A stretch of DNA of 64,000 nucleotides from Rhizobacter sp964253025 (GTDB taxonomy: Bacteria > Pseudomonadota > Gammaproteobacteria > Burkholderiales > Burkholderiaceae_C): contig NZ_CAXUQC020000001.1 of NCBI RefSeq assembly GCF_964253025.1, positions 4,650,001 through 4,714,000 of the forward strand. The letters run 5' to 3'. Shown here in pieces: positions 9,820 through 18,065 of the stretch (its first letter is position 1; each line of letters begins with the position of its first letter). The position numbers and the translations under genes are program-made. The notes beneath the pieces were generated by a model. The model had not been told where the DNA came from and did no database searches. It saw only the letters and a list, made by a program, of their open reading frames with translations.

Positions 9820-11930
9820 GCAGGTGGCCGGGGCCCTGGGCCGCGGCCTTGCTGTGCTGCCTGGCCACGGCGGCCCACGCCGTGCCCGGCTTCGAGGCGG
9901 TGCGTGCCGCGCACCGGCCCTCCGACGTGCAACTGCTCGACCGCCGCGGCGAGCCGCTGCAGACGGTGCGCGTCGACCCGGCGGTGCGGCGTTTGGCGTG
10001 GGTGCCGCTGAATGCCATGTCGCCGGCGTTGCTGCATGCCATCGTGCTGAGCGAAGACCGGCGCTTTCATGCGCACAGCGGCGTGGACTGGAGCGCCGTC
10101 GCGCAGAGCGCCTGGGCCAACCTGTGGAACACCCGCACGCGCGGAGCTTCCACCTTGACGATGCAGCTCGCCGGCCTGCTCGACGAAGACCTGGCGCGCC
10201 CGGCCGGCGGTCGCAGCATGGGCCAGAAGATCGGCCAGGCCTACACGGCGACGCGTCTGGAGGGGCGCTGGAAGAAAAGCGAGATCCTGGAGGCCTACCT
10301 CAACCTCGTGCCGTTCCGCGGTGAGCTGGTCGGCATCGGGGCGCTGTCGCAGACGCTCTTCGGCAAGCACCCCAGTGGTCTGGATGCACATGAGGCGGCC
10401 ATCACCGCAGCGCTGCTGCGCGGGCCCAATGCCTCCATCGATGCCGTGGCCCAGCGGGCTTGCGGCGTGTTGGAACTGCAGCAGCAGCCATGCACCGGCG
10501 TGCTCGCGCTCGCCAGCACCGCCCTCTCGCGTCGTGGCGGGCCGGTGCTCGGCGAACAGCTCGCGCCCCACTTCGCACGCCAGCTTGCGCTGCGACCGGG
10601 GCCGCCACGGCGCACCTCGCTCGATGCCGGCCTGCAGCGGCTGGCGCGCGATGCCCTGCGGCGTCACATCGCCTCGCTGACCTCACGCAACGTCGAGGAC
10701 GGCGCCGTGCTGGTGCTCGACAACGTGACGGGCGAAGTGCGTGCGTGGGTCGGCTCCAGTGGCGACCTGTCCGATGCCGCACAGGTGGACGGCGTGCTGG
10801 CGCGGCGCCAGCCGGGCTCGACGCTCAAGCCCTTCGTCTACGCGATGGCGTTCGAACGCCGCTGGCTCTCGCCGGCCAGCCTGATCGACGACTCGCCGGC
10901 CGAGATCGCCACCCCGGCCGGCCTGTACCTGCCGCAGAACTACGACCGCCAGTTCAAGGGCTGGGTCAGCGCGCGCGCCGCACTGGGCGCGAGCCTGAAC
11001 GTGCCGGCCGTGCGGGTCGGTGCGCTGCTCGGGCCCGATGCGCTGCTGGCGCGATTGAACGATCTCGGGCTTGAACTCGGCCACGACGGCACGCACTACG
11101 GACCGGCCCTGGCGCTCGGCGGTGCCGACGTCACGCTGCTGGCGCTGACCAACGCGTACCGCACGCTCGCCAACGGCGGCCTGCATTCCCCTGTGGCGCT
11201 CGCCGCGTCCCGGCCCGCGCCGCGTCGTGTCTTCGACGCCGTGGCCACCTTCCTCGTCACCGACATCCTGGCCGACAACGCGGCGCGGGTGCGCACCTTC
11301 GGCCTCGACAGTGCCCTCGTCACGCGCGGCTTCGCCGCCGTGAAGACCGGGACCAGCAAGGACATGCGCGACAACTGGTGCATCGGTTTCACCGACCGCT
11401 ACACCGTGGGCGTGTGGGTCGGCAACGCGAGTGGCGAGGCCATGCACCAGGTGAGCGGTGTGAGCGGCGCAGCACCCGTGTGGCAAGCGGTCGTGCGGCA
11501 TCTGCATGAGACGCGGCCATCGCACGCGGCGCCGATGCCGCCCGGCCTCGTCAGCGCCAGGGTGCAGCCGGGCAACGAGCCCGCGCGCGAGGACTGGTTC
11601 GCCAGCGAACTGGCGCCAGCGTCGGCAAAGCCCGCCGCGGGCGATGCCGACGGGGTGAGTGGATCGCGCCGCTTCGGCATTGCGTCGCCGCGACCGGGCA
11701 GCATCTTTGCGCTCGATCCCGACATTCCGCCCACGGCGCAGCGCGTGGTCTTCGCGGGCGAGCGCGGCACCTGGTGGCTCAACGGACGTCGACTGGGGGA
11801 GGGCGAGCGCCTCGCCTGGGCGCCATGGCCCGGGCGCCATGAACTCCGCCTGGTGGGCCGCACCGGCACCGTTGTGCAGACCGTGAAGTTCGAGGTGCGT
11901 GGTGCGGCGTTGAAGCAGGCCGCGCGCTGA
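9816..11930 (+). CDS. pbpC: penicillin-binding protein 1C (bifunctional class A PBP)
   Basis: 704 residues. An N-terminal signal/anchor is followed by a GT51 glycosyltransferase (about 45-220) with catalytic E80-D-RRFxxHxGVD and the GASTLTMQ motif. The transpeptidase domain has S335-TLK338, S393-LN and K510-TG boxes, and the protein ends in a PBP1C-type C-terminal domain (about 600-700). It polymerises lipid II and cross-links peptidoglycan in the periplasm. E. coli PBP1C binds few beta-lactams and its role there is minor. The GTG start at 9816 overlaps the A2M stop (GTGA), so translation is probably coupled. The two products are thought to act together in envelope defence. Confidence 0.94.
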   Translation: MSRWPGPWAAALLCCLATAAHAVPGFEAVRAAHRPSDVQLLDRRGEPLQTVRVDPAVRRLAWVPLNAMSPALLHAIVLSEDRRFHAHSGVDWSAVAQSAWANLWNTRTRGASTLTMQLAGLLDEDLARPAGGRSMGQKIGQAYTATRLEGRWKKSEILEAYLNLVPFRGELVGIGALSQTLFGKHPSGLDAHEAAITAALLRGPNASIDAVAQRACGVLELQQQPCTGVLALASTALSRRGGPVLGEQLAPHFARQLALRPGPPRRTSLDAGLQRLARDALRRHIASLTSRNVEDGAVLVLDNVTGEVRAWVGSSGDLSDAAQVDGVLARRQPGSTLKPFVYAMAFERRWLSPASLIDDSPAEIATPAGLYLPQNYDRQFKGWVSARAALGASLNVPAVRVGALLGPDALLARLNDLGLELGHDGTHYGPALALGGADVTLLALTNAYRTLANGGLHSPVALAASRPAPRRVFDAVATFLVTDILADNAARVRTFGLDSALVTRGFAAVKTGTSKDMRDNWCIGFTDRYTVGVWVGNASGEAMHQVSGVSGAAPVWQAVVRHLHETRPSHAAPMPPGLVSARVQPGNEPAREDWFASELAPASAKPAAGDADGVSGSRRFGIASPRPGSIFALDPDIPPTAQRVVFAGERGTWWLNGRRLGEGERLAWAPWPGRHELRLVGRTGTVVQTVKFEVRGAALKQAAR

Positions 11931-12025
11931 TCGGCGCAGACTTCGGATAGGATCCGTCCCAGCCGCGCCCCAATGCGCGGCGACGTCGCTCGGACGGTTC
12001 CGGGCGCTCACGTGAAAGACCTTCC

Positions 12026-13309
12026 ATGTCCTCCTCAGCAGGCAAGCGCCGCTTCGCGCGCATCGATCGCCTTCCTCCCTACGTCTTCAACATCACGGCC
12101 GAGCTCAAGCTGGCTGCCCGCCGCCGCGGCGAAGACATCATCGACATGAGCATGGGCAACCCCGATGGGGCCACGCCCGAGCACATCGTGCGCAAGCTCA
12201 CCGAGACCGCGCAGCGTCCCGACACCCACGGCTACTCGGCCTCCAAGGGCATCCCGCGGCTGCGCCGTGCCATCTCGCACTGGTACCGCGATCGCTATGC
12301 CGTCGACATCGACCCCGAGACGGAGGCCATCGTCACCATCGGCTCGAAGGAAGGCCTGGCGCACCTGATGCTGGCCACGCTCGACCGGGGCGACACGGTG
12401 CTGGTGCCCGACCCGAGCTACCCCATCCACATCTACGGGGCCGTGATCGCAGGCGCCGACATCCGGTCGGTGCCGGTGGGCCCGGGGGTGGACTTCTTTG
12501 GCGAACTCGAGCGCGCCATCCGCGGCAGCTACCCGAAGCCGAAGATGATCATCATCGGCTTTCCCAGCAACCCGACGGCGCAATGCGTGGAGCTCGACTT
12601 CTTCGAGCGGGTGATCGCCCTGGCGCGCAAGCACGACATCTTCGTCGTGCATGACCTCGCCTATGCCGACATCGTCTTCGACGGCTGGAAGGCGCCGTCC
12701 ATCATGCAGGTGCCCGGGGCGAAGGACATCGCGGTGGAGTTCTTCACCCTGTCCAAGAGCTACAACATGGCCGGCTGGCGCGTGGGTTTCATGGTGGGCA
12801 ACCCGGAGCTCGTCGCGGCGCTCGCCCGCATCAAGAGCTATCACGACTACGGCACGTTCACGCCGCTGCAGGTGGCGGCCATCGCGGCGCTCGAGGGCGA
12901 CCAGCAGTGCGTGAAGGACATCGCGCAGCAGTACCAGCGACGTCGCGACGTGCTCTACAAGGGCCTGACCGAAGCCGGCTGGCCGGTGGAATGCCCGAAG
13001 GCCTCGATGTACATCTGGGCCCGCATTCCGGAACCGTACCGGGCGCTCGGGTCGCTGGAATTCTCCAAGCGACTGCTGGAGCAAGCGAAGGTGTCGGTCT
13101 CGCCCGGCATCGGCTTCGGCGACCACGGTGACGAGTATGTGCGCTTCGCGCTCATCGAGAACGAGGCCCGCATCCGGCAGGCGGTGCGTGGCATCAAGGC
13201 GATGCTCAAGGCCTCGCCCCCGGCGGCTCAGGCCAGCGCCGCTCCGGCGTCCGTGGCGGTGCCCGCGACGCCTGCTCGGCGCAAGGCCGTGACGCCACCG
13301 GCGGCCTGA
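12026..13309 (+). CDS. alaC: alanine transaminase AlaC (class I/II aminotransferase)
   Basis: 427-residue PLP-dependent aminotransferase, fold type I. The PLP lysine is K244 in the FFTLSKSYNMAGWRVGF segment; GFPSNPTAQ and VVHDLAYADI supply the cofactor-contacting Asn and Asp/Tyr. The best family fit is AlaC, which makes alanine from pyruvate and glutamate. In many Burkholderiales this gene precedes the homoserine dehydrogenase/threonine synthase genes, but here the next gene is convergent and unrelated. The last ~35 residues are an Ala/Pro-rich extension outside the conserved fold. The ATG follows a 95-base gap after pbpC, so it may have its own promoter. Confidence 0.9.
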   Translation: MSSSAGKRRFARIDRLPPYVFNITAELKLAARRRGEDIIDMSMGNPDGATPEHIVRKLTETAQRPDTHGYSASKGIPRLRRAISHWYRDRYAVDIDPETEAIVTIGSKEGLAHLMLATLDRGDTVLVPDPSYPIHIYGAVIAGADIRSVPVGPGVDFFGELERAIRGSYPKPKMIIIGFPSNPTAQCVELDFFERVIALARKHDIFVVHDLAYADIVFDGWKAPSIMQVPGAKDIAVEFFTLSKSYNMAGWRVGFMVGNPELVAALARIKSYHDYGTFTPLQVAAIAALEGDQQCVKDIAQQYQRRRDVLYKGLTEAGWPVECPKASMYIWARIPEPYRALGSLEFSKRLLEQAKVSVSPGIGFGDHGDEYVRFALIENEARIRQAVRGIKAMLKASPPAAQASAAPASVAVPATPARRKAVTPPAA

Positions 13310-13321
13310 AACGGGCCGGAC

Positions 13322-13344
13322 AGGCGCCCCTCGCGAGGGCGCCC
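13322..13344. terminator. GC-rich palindrome between alaC and the convergent membrane-protein gene
   Basis: Arms GGCGCCC (from 13323) and GGGCGCC (to 13343) surround a CTCGCGA core, and the core itself is nearly palindromic. It sits just past the alaC stop in a 108-base gap between converging genes. It lacks a T-run, so termination is plausible but not certain. Confidence 0.4.
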
Positions 13345-13417
13345 CGGGCATGCACGTTCCCCTGACGGAGGACGTGCGCCGGGGTGGCCTGCGTTCAGTG
13401 GCGAAGCGGGGCGCCGG

Positions 13418-13771
13418 TCAACCGCGGAAGAGGCCTTCCATCGCCACGTCGATGACCACCGCGCAGGCGCTGTAGACCAGCGACCCCAGCAGGGCCCACA
13501 GGAAGCCGTTGACGGCCAGGCCGTCGAGCAGCTGCGCGGCGAAATAGAACATCAGCGCGTTGATGATGAAGAGGAAGAGCCCGAGCGTGAGCAGCGTGAC
13601 GGGCAGGGTCAGGATCACCAGGACCGGGCGCAGAAGCGTGTTGAGCAGGCCCAGCACCAGCGCGGCGATCATGGCCGAGCCGAAGCTCTGCACGGTGACG
13701 CCAGGCAACACGTAAGCCACGAACAGCAGCGCGGCGGCGAGCAACAACCAGCGAACGAGGATCTTGACCAT
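13418..13771 (-). CDS. phage-holin-family (4TM, YvlD-like) small membrane protein
   Basis: 117 residues with four predicted transmembrane helices and the family pattern WLLLAAALLFVAYVLPGV, a Leu-rich LGLLNTLLRPVL turn and a short amphipathic tail. It belongs to the mycobacterial 4-TM phage holin/YvlD superfamily, which is common on bacterial chromosomes without phage context; the function is unknown. The ATG at 13771 starts directly before the first helix. It diverges from tonB across a 137-base gap that holds a Fur-like site. Confidence 0.8.
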   Translation of the reverse strand: MVKILVRWLLLAAALLFVAYVLPGVTVQSFGSAMIAALVLGLLNTLLRPVLVILTLPVTLLTLGLFLFIINALMFYFAAQLLDGLAVNGFLWALLGSLVYSACAVVIDVAMEGLFRG

Positions 13772-13811
13772 GGGACTAGCATAACGTGCGGGACCGGGCT
13801 TGACGATCCAC

Positions 13812-13829
13812 AAATGAGAATCGTTCGTG
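13812..13829 (+). promoter_or_regulatory. weak Fur-box-like site upstream of tonB
   Basis: TGAGAAT C GTTCGTG at about 13815-13829, preceded by AA. The left half matches the 7-1-7 Fur consensus half TGATAAT at 6 of 7, but the right half is poor. It lies about 80-95 bases ahead of the tonB start. Iron control of tonB-exbBD is normal for this gene set; the site itself is only suggestive. Confidence 0.4.
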
Positions 13830-13908
13830 TTGATGTTAGACTGAAGCCCGATCGCGCCGCCCTCACGGGCGTCGTGCTTCCCCGCAGTCCGCATTCCTGT
13901 CTTCCACG

Positions 13909-14658
13909 ATGGCCGCTACCTCCCTCGTTCCACCGCCGCCGGGCCCCGGCGAGGCGCCGCGTGCGCTCCGCCTCGATGCCCTGCAGCGCCGCGACGGCCT
14001 GACCAAGGGGCAGCTGCGCGCCGTCATTGCCGCCATTGCCGCCATCCACGTCGGTGGTGGCTGGGCGCTGCTGCAGATCCCCGCGGTGCGCGAAGCCGTC
14101 ACCGAGGTGGCTCCGATTTTCGTGAGCCTCGTGCCGCCTCCCCCGGCGCCCGAGCCGCCCAAGCCGGCACCCACGCCGCCGCCGCCCCCGTCGCCTCCAA
14201 AACCGGCCCCGAAGGTGCCACCGCCACCGGCGCCGGTCATCGCCACTGCACCTTCGCCAGCGCCCGCGCCCATGGTGGTGCCGCCGCCCCCACCGGAGCC
14301 CGTGCCGCCGACGCCCGCGCCGCCGGCACCGGTCGAGGCACCGCCGGCGCCGCCCGCGCCTGCGCCCGAACCGCGGACGCTGCCGTCGCACGCGGTGCAG
14401 TACCTCGTGAAGCCGCCGCTGGAGTACCCCCGGGCGTCCGCACGCCTGCGTGAGTCGGGGACCGTGACCGTTCGCGCCTTCATCGACGAGAACGGCGTTC
14501 CGCGCGACGTGCAGGTCGCCAAGTCCTCGGGCTTCGCCCGCCTCAACGAGGCTGCCGTGGCCGCCGTGCGGCAGGCGCGCTTCAAACCGTATGTCGAGAA
14601 CGGCCGCCCCACCGCGGGCTGGGCCTTCATCCCGCTCGTCTTTGACCAGGAGAATTGA
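13909..14658 (+). CDS. tonB: energy transducer TonB
   Basis: 249 residues: a cytoplasmic N-terminus, one transmembrane helix (about residues 40-62), a long Pro/Ala/Lys-poor, Pro-rich periplasm-spanning linker (about 75-160), and a C-terminal TonB fold. The fold includes VQYLVKPPLEYPRASARLRE, then VRAFIDENGVPRDVQVAKSSG and the AAVAAVRQARFKPY strand. It carries proton-motive-force energy from ExbBD to outer-membrane receptors; the siderophore receptor at 22127-24451 is an obvious client. It is the first gene of tonB-exbB-exbD, and its stop is 2 bases from the exbB GTG. Confidence 0.95.
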   Translation: MAATSLVPPPPGPGEAPRALRLDALQRRDGLTKGQLRAVIAAIAAIHVGGGWALLQIPAVREAVTEVAPIFVSLVPPPPAPEPPKPAPTPPPPPSPPKPAPKVPPPPAPVIATAPSPAPAPMVVPPPPPEPVPPTPAPPAPVEAPPAPPAPAPEPRTLPSHAVQYLVKPPLEYPRASARLRESGTVTVRAFIDENGVPRDVQVAKSSGFARLNEAAVAAVRQARFKPYVENGRPTAGWAFIPLVFDQEN

Positions 14659-14660
14659 TC

Positions 14661-15440
14661 GTGAACACCGATACCGCTGCAGCGGCTTCCCAGAACGCCC
14701 TCGGCTTCGGCCACTTCATCGCACAGGCCGACTTTGTCGGCAAGTCGCTGCTGGTCATCCTGATCCTGATGTCCATCGCGTCGTGGGCCATCATCGTGAT
14801 CAAGGGCATCACGCTCGTGGCGCGCAAGCGCCGGAGCGAGAAGTTCCTCAACTTCTTCTGGAACGCGAGTTCGCTCGACGCCGTGGCGCACGAGATCACC
14901 ACCCACGGTGCCAACGACCCGTTCTCCCACCTCACCATCCATGCGATCCACTCGCAGGCGCACCATGCGCGCTACGGCGCAGCCAAGCTGGAAGAGGCCG
15001 GTTCATCCTCGGAGTTCGTCACCCGCACCATCAAGAAGGTGCTGGACGAGGAAACCACTCGCCTTGAGAACGGCCTGGCCATCCTCGCGACTGTGGGCGC
15101 CACCGCGCCGTTCGTCGGCCTGTTCGGCACGGTGTGGGGCGTGTACCACGCGCTGGTGGCCATCGGCATCAGCGGCGCGGGCACCCTCGACAAGGTGGCC
15201 GGTCCGGTGGGCGAGGCGCTCATCATGACGGGCCTGGGCCTCGCCGTCGCCATCCCCGCGGTGATGGGCTACAACTGGCTCACCCGCTCCAACCGCGTGA
15301 TCCTGTCCAAGCTCGATGCCTTCGCCTATGAGCTGCACACCTTCGTGTCCATGGGCCAGCCGCTGGCCTCCTCCGGTGACGCCGCGCCGGCACCGAACGT
15401 GCGGCCGGGCCCCGGCGCCAACCGGCCTCGCGCCGCTTGA
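14661..15440 (+). CDS. exbB: MotA/TolQ/ExbB proton channel protein ExbB
   Basis: 259 residues with three transmembrane helices and the ExbB core: LENGLAILATVGATAPFVGLFGTVWGVYHAL and the GPVGEALIMTGLGLAVAIPAV pair. It forms the pentameric proton channel around ExbD that drives TonB. A GTG start at 14661 is preferred because AGGAGA (14648-14653) sits 7 bases upstream. A TTG at 14655 is also in frame but too close to that site. The Shine-Dalgarno lies inside the end of tonB, so the genes are probably translated together. Confidence 0.93.
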   Translation: MNTDTAAAASQNALGFGHFIAQADFVGKSLLVILILMSIASWAIIVIKGITLVARKRRSEKFLNFFWNASSLDAVAHEITTHGANDPFSHLTIHAIHSQAHHARYGAAKLEEAGSSSEFVTRTIKKVLDEETTRLENGLAILATVGATAPFVGLFGTVWGVYHALVAIGISGAGTLDKVAGPVGEALIMTGLGLAVAIPAVMGYNWLTRSNRVILSKLDAFAYELHTFVSMGQPLASSGDAAPAPNVRPGPGANRPRAA

Positions 15441-15467
15441 TGCACCCGTAGCCGACAGGAGGACCCC

Positions 15468-15887
15468 ATGGCCTTTGCCAGTTTCGATTCCAAGAATGCC
15501 GGCGCGCCGATGGCGGAGATCAACATGGTCCCGCTCATCGACGTGATGCTGGTGCTGCTCGTCATCTTCATCGTGACGGCCCCGTTGCTCACCCACACCG
15601 TCAAGCTCGACCTGCCCAAGGCCAGCTCACAGCCCAACCTCGTGAAGGCCGAGAAGATCGACTTCGCCATCGATGCGCAGGGCCTGCGCTTCTGGAACGG
15701 GGAACGGGTCGATCGTGCCGAGGCCGCGCGCCGCTTTGCCCTCGAGGGCAAGCGCGACCCGCAGCCCGAGGTGCACCTGCGTGCCGACCAGGCGACGGCC
15801 TACCGCAGCGTCGCCGAGACGCTGGCGGACGCGTCCAAGGCAGGGCTCGGCAAGGTCGGCTTCGTCAGCGAGCCGGAAGCGCCCTGA
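15468..15887 (+). CDS. exbD: biopolymer transporter ExbD
   Basis: 139 residues: a short cytoplasmic start, one transmembrane helix bearing the essential Asp (MAEINMVPLIDVMLVLLVIF, the Asp in the LIDVM part), and a periplasmic domain. It pairs with ExbB to couple proton flow to TonB. A strong ACAGGAGGA Shine-Dalgarno precedes the ATG at 15468. It is the last gene of the tonB-exbB-exbD operon. Confidence 0.95.
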   Translation: MAFASFDSKNAGAPMAEINMVPLIDVMLVLLVIFIVTAPLLTHTVKLDLPKASSQPNLVKAEKIDFAIDAQGLRFWNGERVDRAEAARRFALEGKRDPQPEVHLRADQATAYRSVAETLADASKAGLGKVGFVSEPEAP

Positions 15888-16001
15888 TGCGGCGGTGACG
15901 GAGAGGTGACAGAGCGGGACTCGCGGGCGGCCCGCGGCTGGAGTACCGTACGGGTCTGCCGCTCGTCGGCACATCGTCGTCAACTGCCCCTCCGCCGATC
16001 C

Positions 16002-16730
16002 ATGCGCCCGTACCGCCATCTTCTTCCCGTCGTGTGCTGGCTGCTGGCGCTGCCAGCGGCCGCGCAGCAACTCTGGATCGAGCAGCTCAATGGCAACGCC
16101 ATGCTGCGCTTCGGTGACTATGCCGAGAACGAACGCGGCACGTCGCCGGGCCTGCTCGACGAATTGCCCGAGCCGCGCGCGCGACTGGTGTCGCTCGAAG
16201 GCAGCGACGAACTCACCGTGCGCAAGCGCGATGCCGGCTTCGACCTGGGCGTGCGTGTGGCACGCGGCCAGTCGGTCATCGCGCAGGACAGCCGGTACCC
16301 GGCCTGGGAGCGCGTCGAAGGCACGCGCCGCACCAGAACCGTCTGGATTCCGGCGGCTCGCTACGTGGTTGACCTCAGCCCGCAGGAGCCCGCCCTGGCG
16401 CTCGATGTGTTTCCCGCGAACCGGCCGGGCCAGTTCAAGGTGGTCTTCACCGGCCGGCCACTGGAAGGCGCGACCGTGACCGCGATGTCCGCCTGGGGCT
16501 GGCGCCAGGAGGTCACGACCGACGCGAACGGCGAGTTCTCGCTGCGGCTGCCCGCGCGCGGCGCCTATGCCATCGAGGTACAGCATGTCGACCCGCGTCC
16601 CGGCCAACGCCCCGGCGGGGAGGGCGCCGAAGCCTACGACGAGGCGAGGTTCTCGACCGTACTCACGTTCGAACAGCCCACCGGCCCGAAGGCTCCGGCG
16701 TCATTGCCTCCCACCCGGCCTGCTCCTTGA
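16002..16730 (+). CDS. secreted DUF4198-like protein
   Basis: 242 residues with a signal peptide (about 1-19, cleavage near AAA|QQ). The mature start QLWIEQLNGNAMLRFGDY resembles the first strands of DUF4198/NikM-like proteins. A carboxypeptidase-regulatory-like beta-sandwich near 150-215 (GATVTAMSAWGW...TTDANGEFSLRLP) completes the family architecture. DUF4198 proteins are periplasmic and are often found with metal uptake systems; a biochemical role is not established. It follows exbD by 114 bases and precedes the Fur-like site of the reductase operon. A second DUF4198 gene lies 1.3 kb downstream, so the locus has two. The ATG at 16002 was chosen to give the signal peptide. Confidence 0.65.
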   Translation: MRPYRHLLPVVCWLLALPAAAQQLWIEQLNGNAMLRFGDYAENERGTSPGLLDELPEPRARLVSLEGSDELTVRKRDAGFDLGVRVARGQSVIAQDSRYPAWERVEGTRRTRTVWIPAARYVVDLSPQEPALALDVFPANRPGQFKVVFTGRPLEGATVTAMSAWGWRQEVTTDANGEFSLRLPARGAYAIEVQHVDPRPGQRPGGEGAEAYDEARFSTVLTFEQPTGPKAPASLPPTRPAP

Positions 16731-16765
16731 GTCGGCACGAGCCGCTGTCGATGATGCATTCAAGT

Positions 16766-16780
16766 TGCGAGTGATTCGCA
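16766..16780 (+). promoter_or_regulatory. Fur-like palindrome upstream of the reductase operon
   Basis: TGCGAGT G ATTCGCA is a 7-1-7 palindrome with 6 of 7 paired positions. Its right half, ATTCGCA followed by TT, is identical to that of the siderophore-receptor site at 24540-24554. It lies about 88 bases ahead of the PepSY gene. The shared half-site and iron-related neighbours support Fur control. Confidence 0.55.
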
Positions 16781-16867
16781 TTTAGCTGTACACTCCGCGT
16801 CGTCTCAGGACGTGGCAAGTCGCCGCCGCAACGCGAGCCGGTCGCTTGCCGAACGAGACCGGGACCC

Positions 16868-17500
16868 ATGGAATCACGCCAACATTCACCCAGCCGCGCC
16901 TACTGGCTCAAGACCCTGCACCAGTGGCACTGGATCAGCTCGGCCGTGTGCCTGCTGGGCATGCTGCTGTTCAGCGTCACCGGCATCACACTGAACCATG
17001 CCTCGCAGATCGAGGGCAGTCCGAAGGTCGAGCGTCGTGCGGCGCAGGTGCCTGACGCACTGCAGGCTCAGCTCGCAAGCCTGGGCCGTACCGAGCGCAG
17101 CGCGCCGGTCCCTCACGAGCTGCTCGTGTGGTACGACACCGCCTTCGGCATTGCGGTCGACCCGGCGGCAAGCGCCGACTGGTCGGCGGAAGAGATCTAC
17201 CTCGCCCTGCCACGCCCCGGCGGCGATGCCTGGGTCCGCATCGACCGCGAGACCGGCGACGCCGAATACGAGCGCACGGATCGCGGTTGGATCTCCTACT
17301 TCAACGACCTGCACAAGGGCCGCTACACCGGCGTGGCATGGAGCTGGTTCATCGACGTGTTCGCCGTGGCGTCGCTGCTCTTTTCCATCACCGGCCTGTT
17401 CATCCTCAAGCTCCATGCCGCCAACCGCCCCAGCACCTGGCCCATCGTCGGGCTGGGCGTGGTGATTCCCGTGGTGCTGGCGCTCCTCTTCATCCACTGA
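16868..17500 (+). CDS. PepSY-associated transmembrane protein (electron-transfer type)
   Basis: 210 residues. An N-terminal helix (about 25-45) is preceded by the LHQWHW histidines. A periplasmic PepSY-like segment follows, then two C-terminal helices (about 155-178 and 185-208), with further histidines at LNHA, DLHKGRYTG and LKLHAANRP. The His pairs flanking helices are the usual haem-ligand arrangement of PepSY_TM reductases, so a b-type haem is plausible but not shown. It is the first gene of a five-gene cluster with DUF2271, DUF4198, apbE and a diflavin reductase. It probably passes electrons from the cytoplasmic side to the periplasm. Confidence 0.82.
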   Translation: MESRQHSPSRAYWLKTLHQWHWISSAVCLLGMLLFSVTGITLNHASQIEGSPKVERRAAQVPDALQAQLASLGRTERSAPVPHELLVWYDTAFGIAVDPAASADWSAEEIYLALPRPGGDAWVRIDRETGDAEYERTDRGWISYFNDLHKGRYTGVAWSWFIDVFAVASLLFSITGLFILKLHAANRPSTWPIVGLGVVIPVVLALLFIH

Positions 17501-17528
17501 TTCCTTCACTTTCGAGACGAGGTTCCTG

Positions 17529-18044
17529 ATGCGTATGCGTTATTCCGTGGCGATGACCGCCGTGCTCGGCATGCCCGCCGCATGGGCCGCCGACCTGGCC
17601 GTCAAGGTCGAGATCCCTCGCATGACCGTGGCGGAGTACCACCGTCCCTACGCGGCGATCTGGATCGAGCGGGCCGACCAGAGCGTGGCCGCGAACCTCG
17701 CCGTCTGGTACGACCTCAAGCTGAAGAACAACGAGGGCACCAAGTGGCTGAAGGACATGCGCCAGTGGTGGCGCAAGAGCGGGCGCGACCTGCAGATGCC
17801 GGTCGACGGCCTGAGCAGCGCCACGCGCGCACCCGGTGAGCACACGGTCACCTTCTCCGGCAACAAGGGCCCGCTCGACAAACTGCCGGCGGGTGAGTAC
17901 CGCCTCGTCGTCGAAGCTGCCCGTGAGGTCGGCGGGCGCGAACTGGTGCGCGTTCCTTTCACCTGGCCGCCCAAGGCGGCGCAGTCAGCGAGCGCCAAGG
18001 GCGAGCATGAGCTCGGCGCCGTCACCGTCGATGTTCGTCCCTGA
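17529..18044 (+). CDS. DUF2271 secreted protein, probable flavinylation target
   Basis: 171 residues with a Sec signal peptide (cleavage near AWA|AD, residue 20). The domain matches DUF2271 (VKVEIPRMTVAEYHRPYAA, then IWIERADQS). D93-GLSSATR100 (17805-17828) resembles the Dxx(S/T)(G/S)A(T/S) motif on which ApbE enzymes attach FMN; T99 would be the acceptor. apbE lies two genes downstream, and the PepSY gene is 28 bases upstream. The likely role is a periplasmic flavoprotein that hands electrons to ferric iron or a ferri-siderophore. The domain call is firm; flavinylation is inference from the motif and context. Confidence 0.82.
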   Translation: MRMRYSVAMTAVLGMPAAWAADLAVKVEIPRMTVAEYHRPYAAIWIERADQSVAANLAVWYDLKLKNNEGTKWLKDMRQWWRKSGRDLQMPVDGLSSATRAPGEHTVTFSGNKGPLDKLPAGEYRLVVEAAREVGGRELVRVPFTWPPKAAQSASAKGEHELGAVTVDVRP

Positions 18045-18065
18045 ACCCGAGTCCGAGGAATCACC

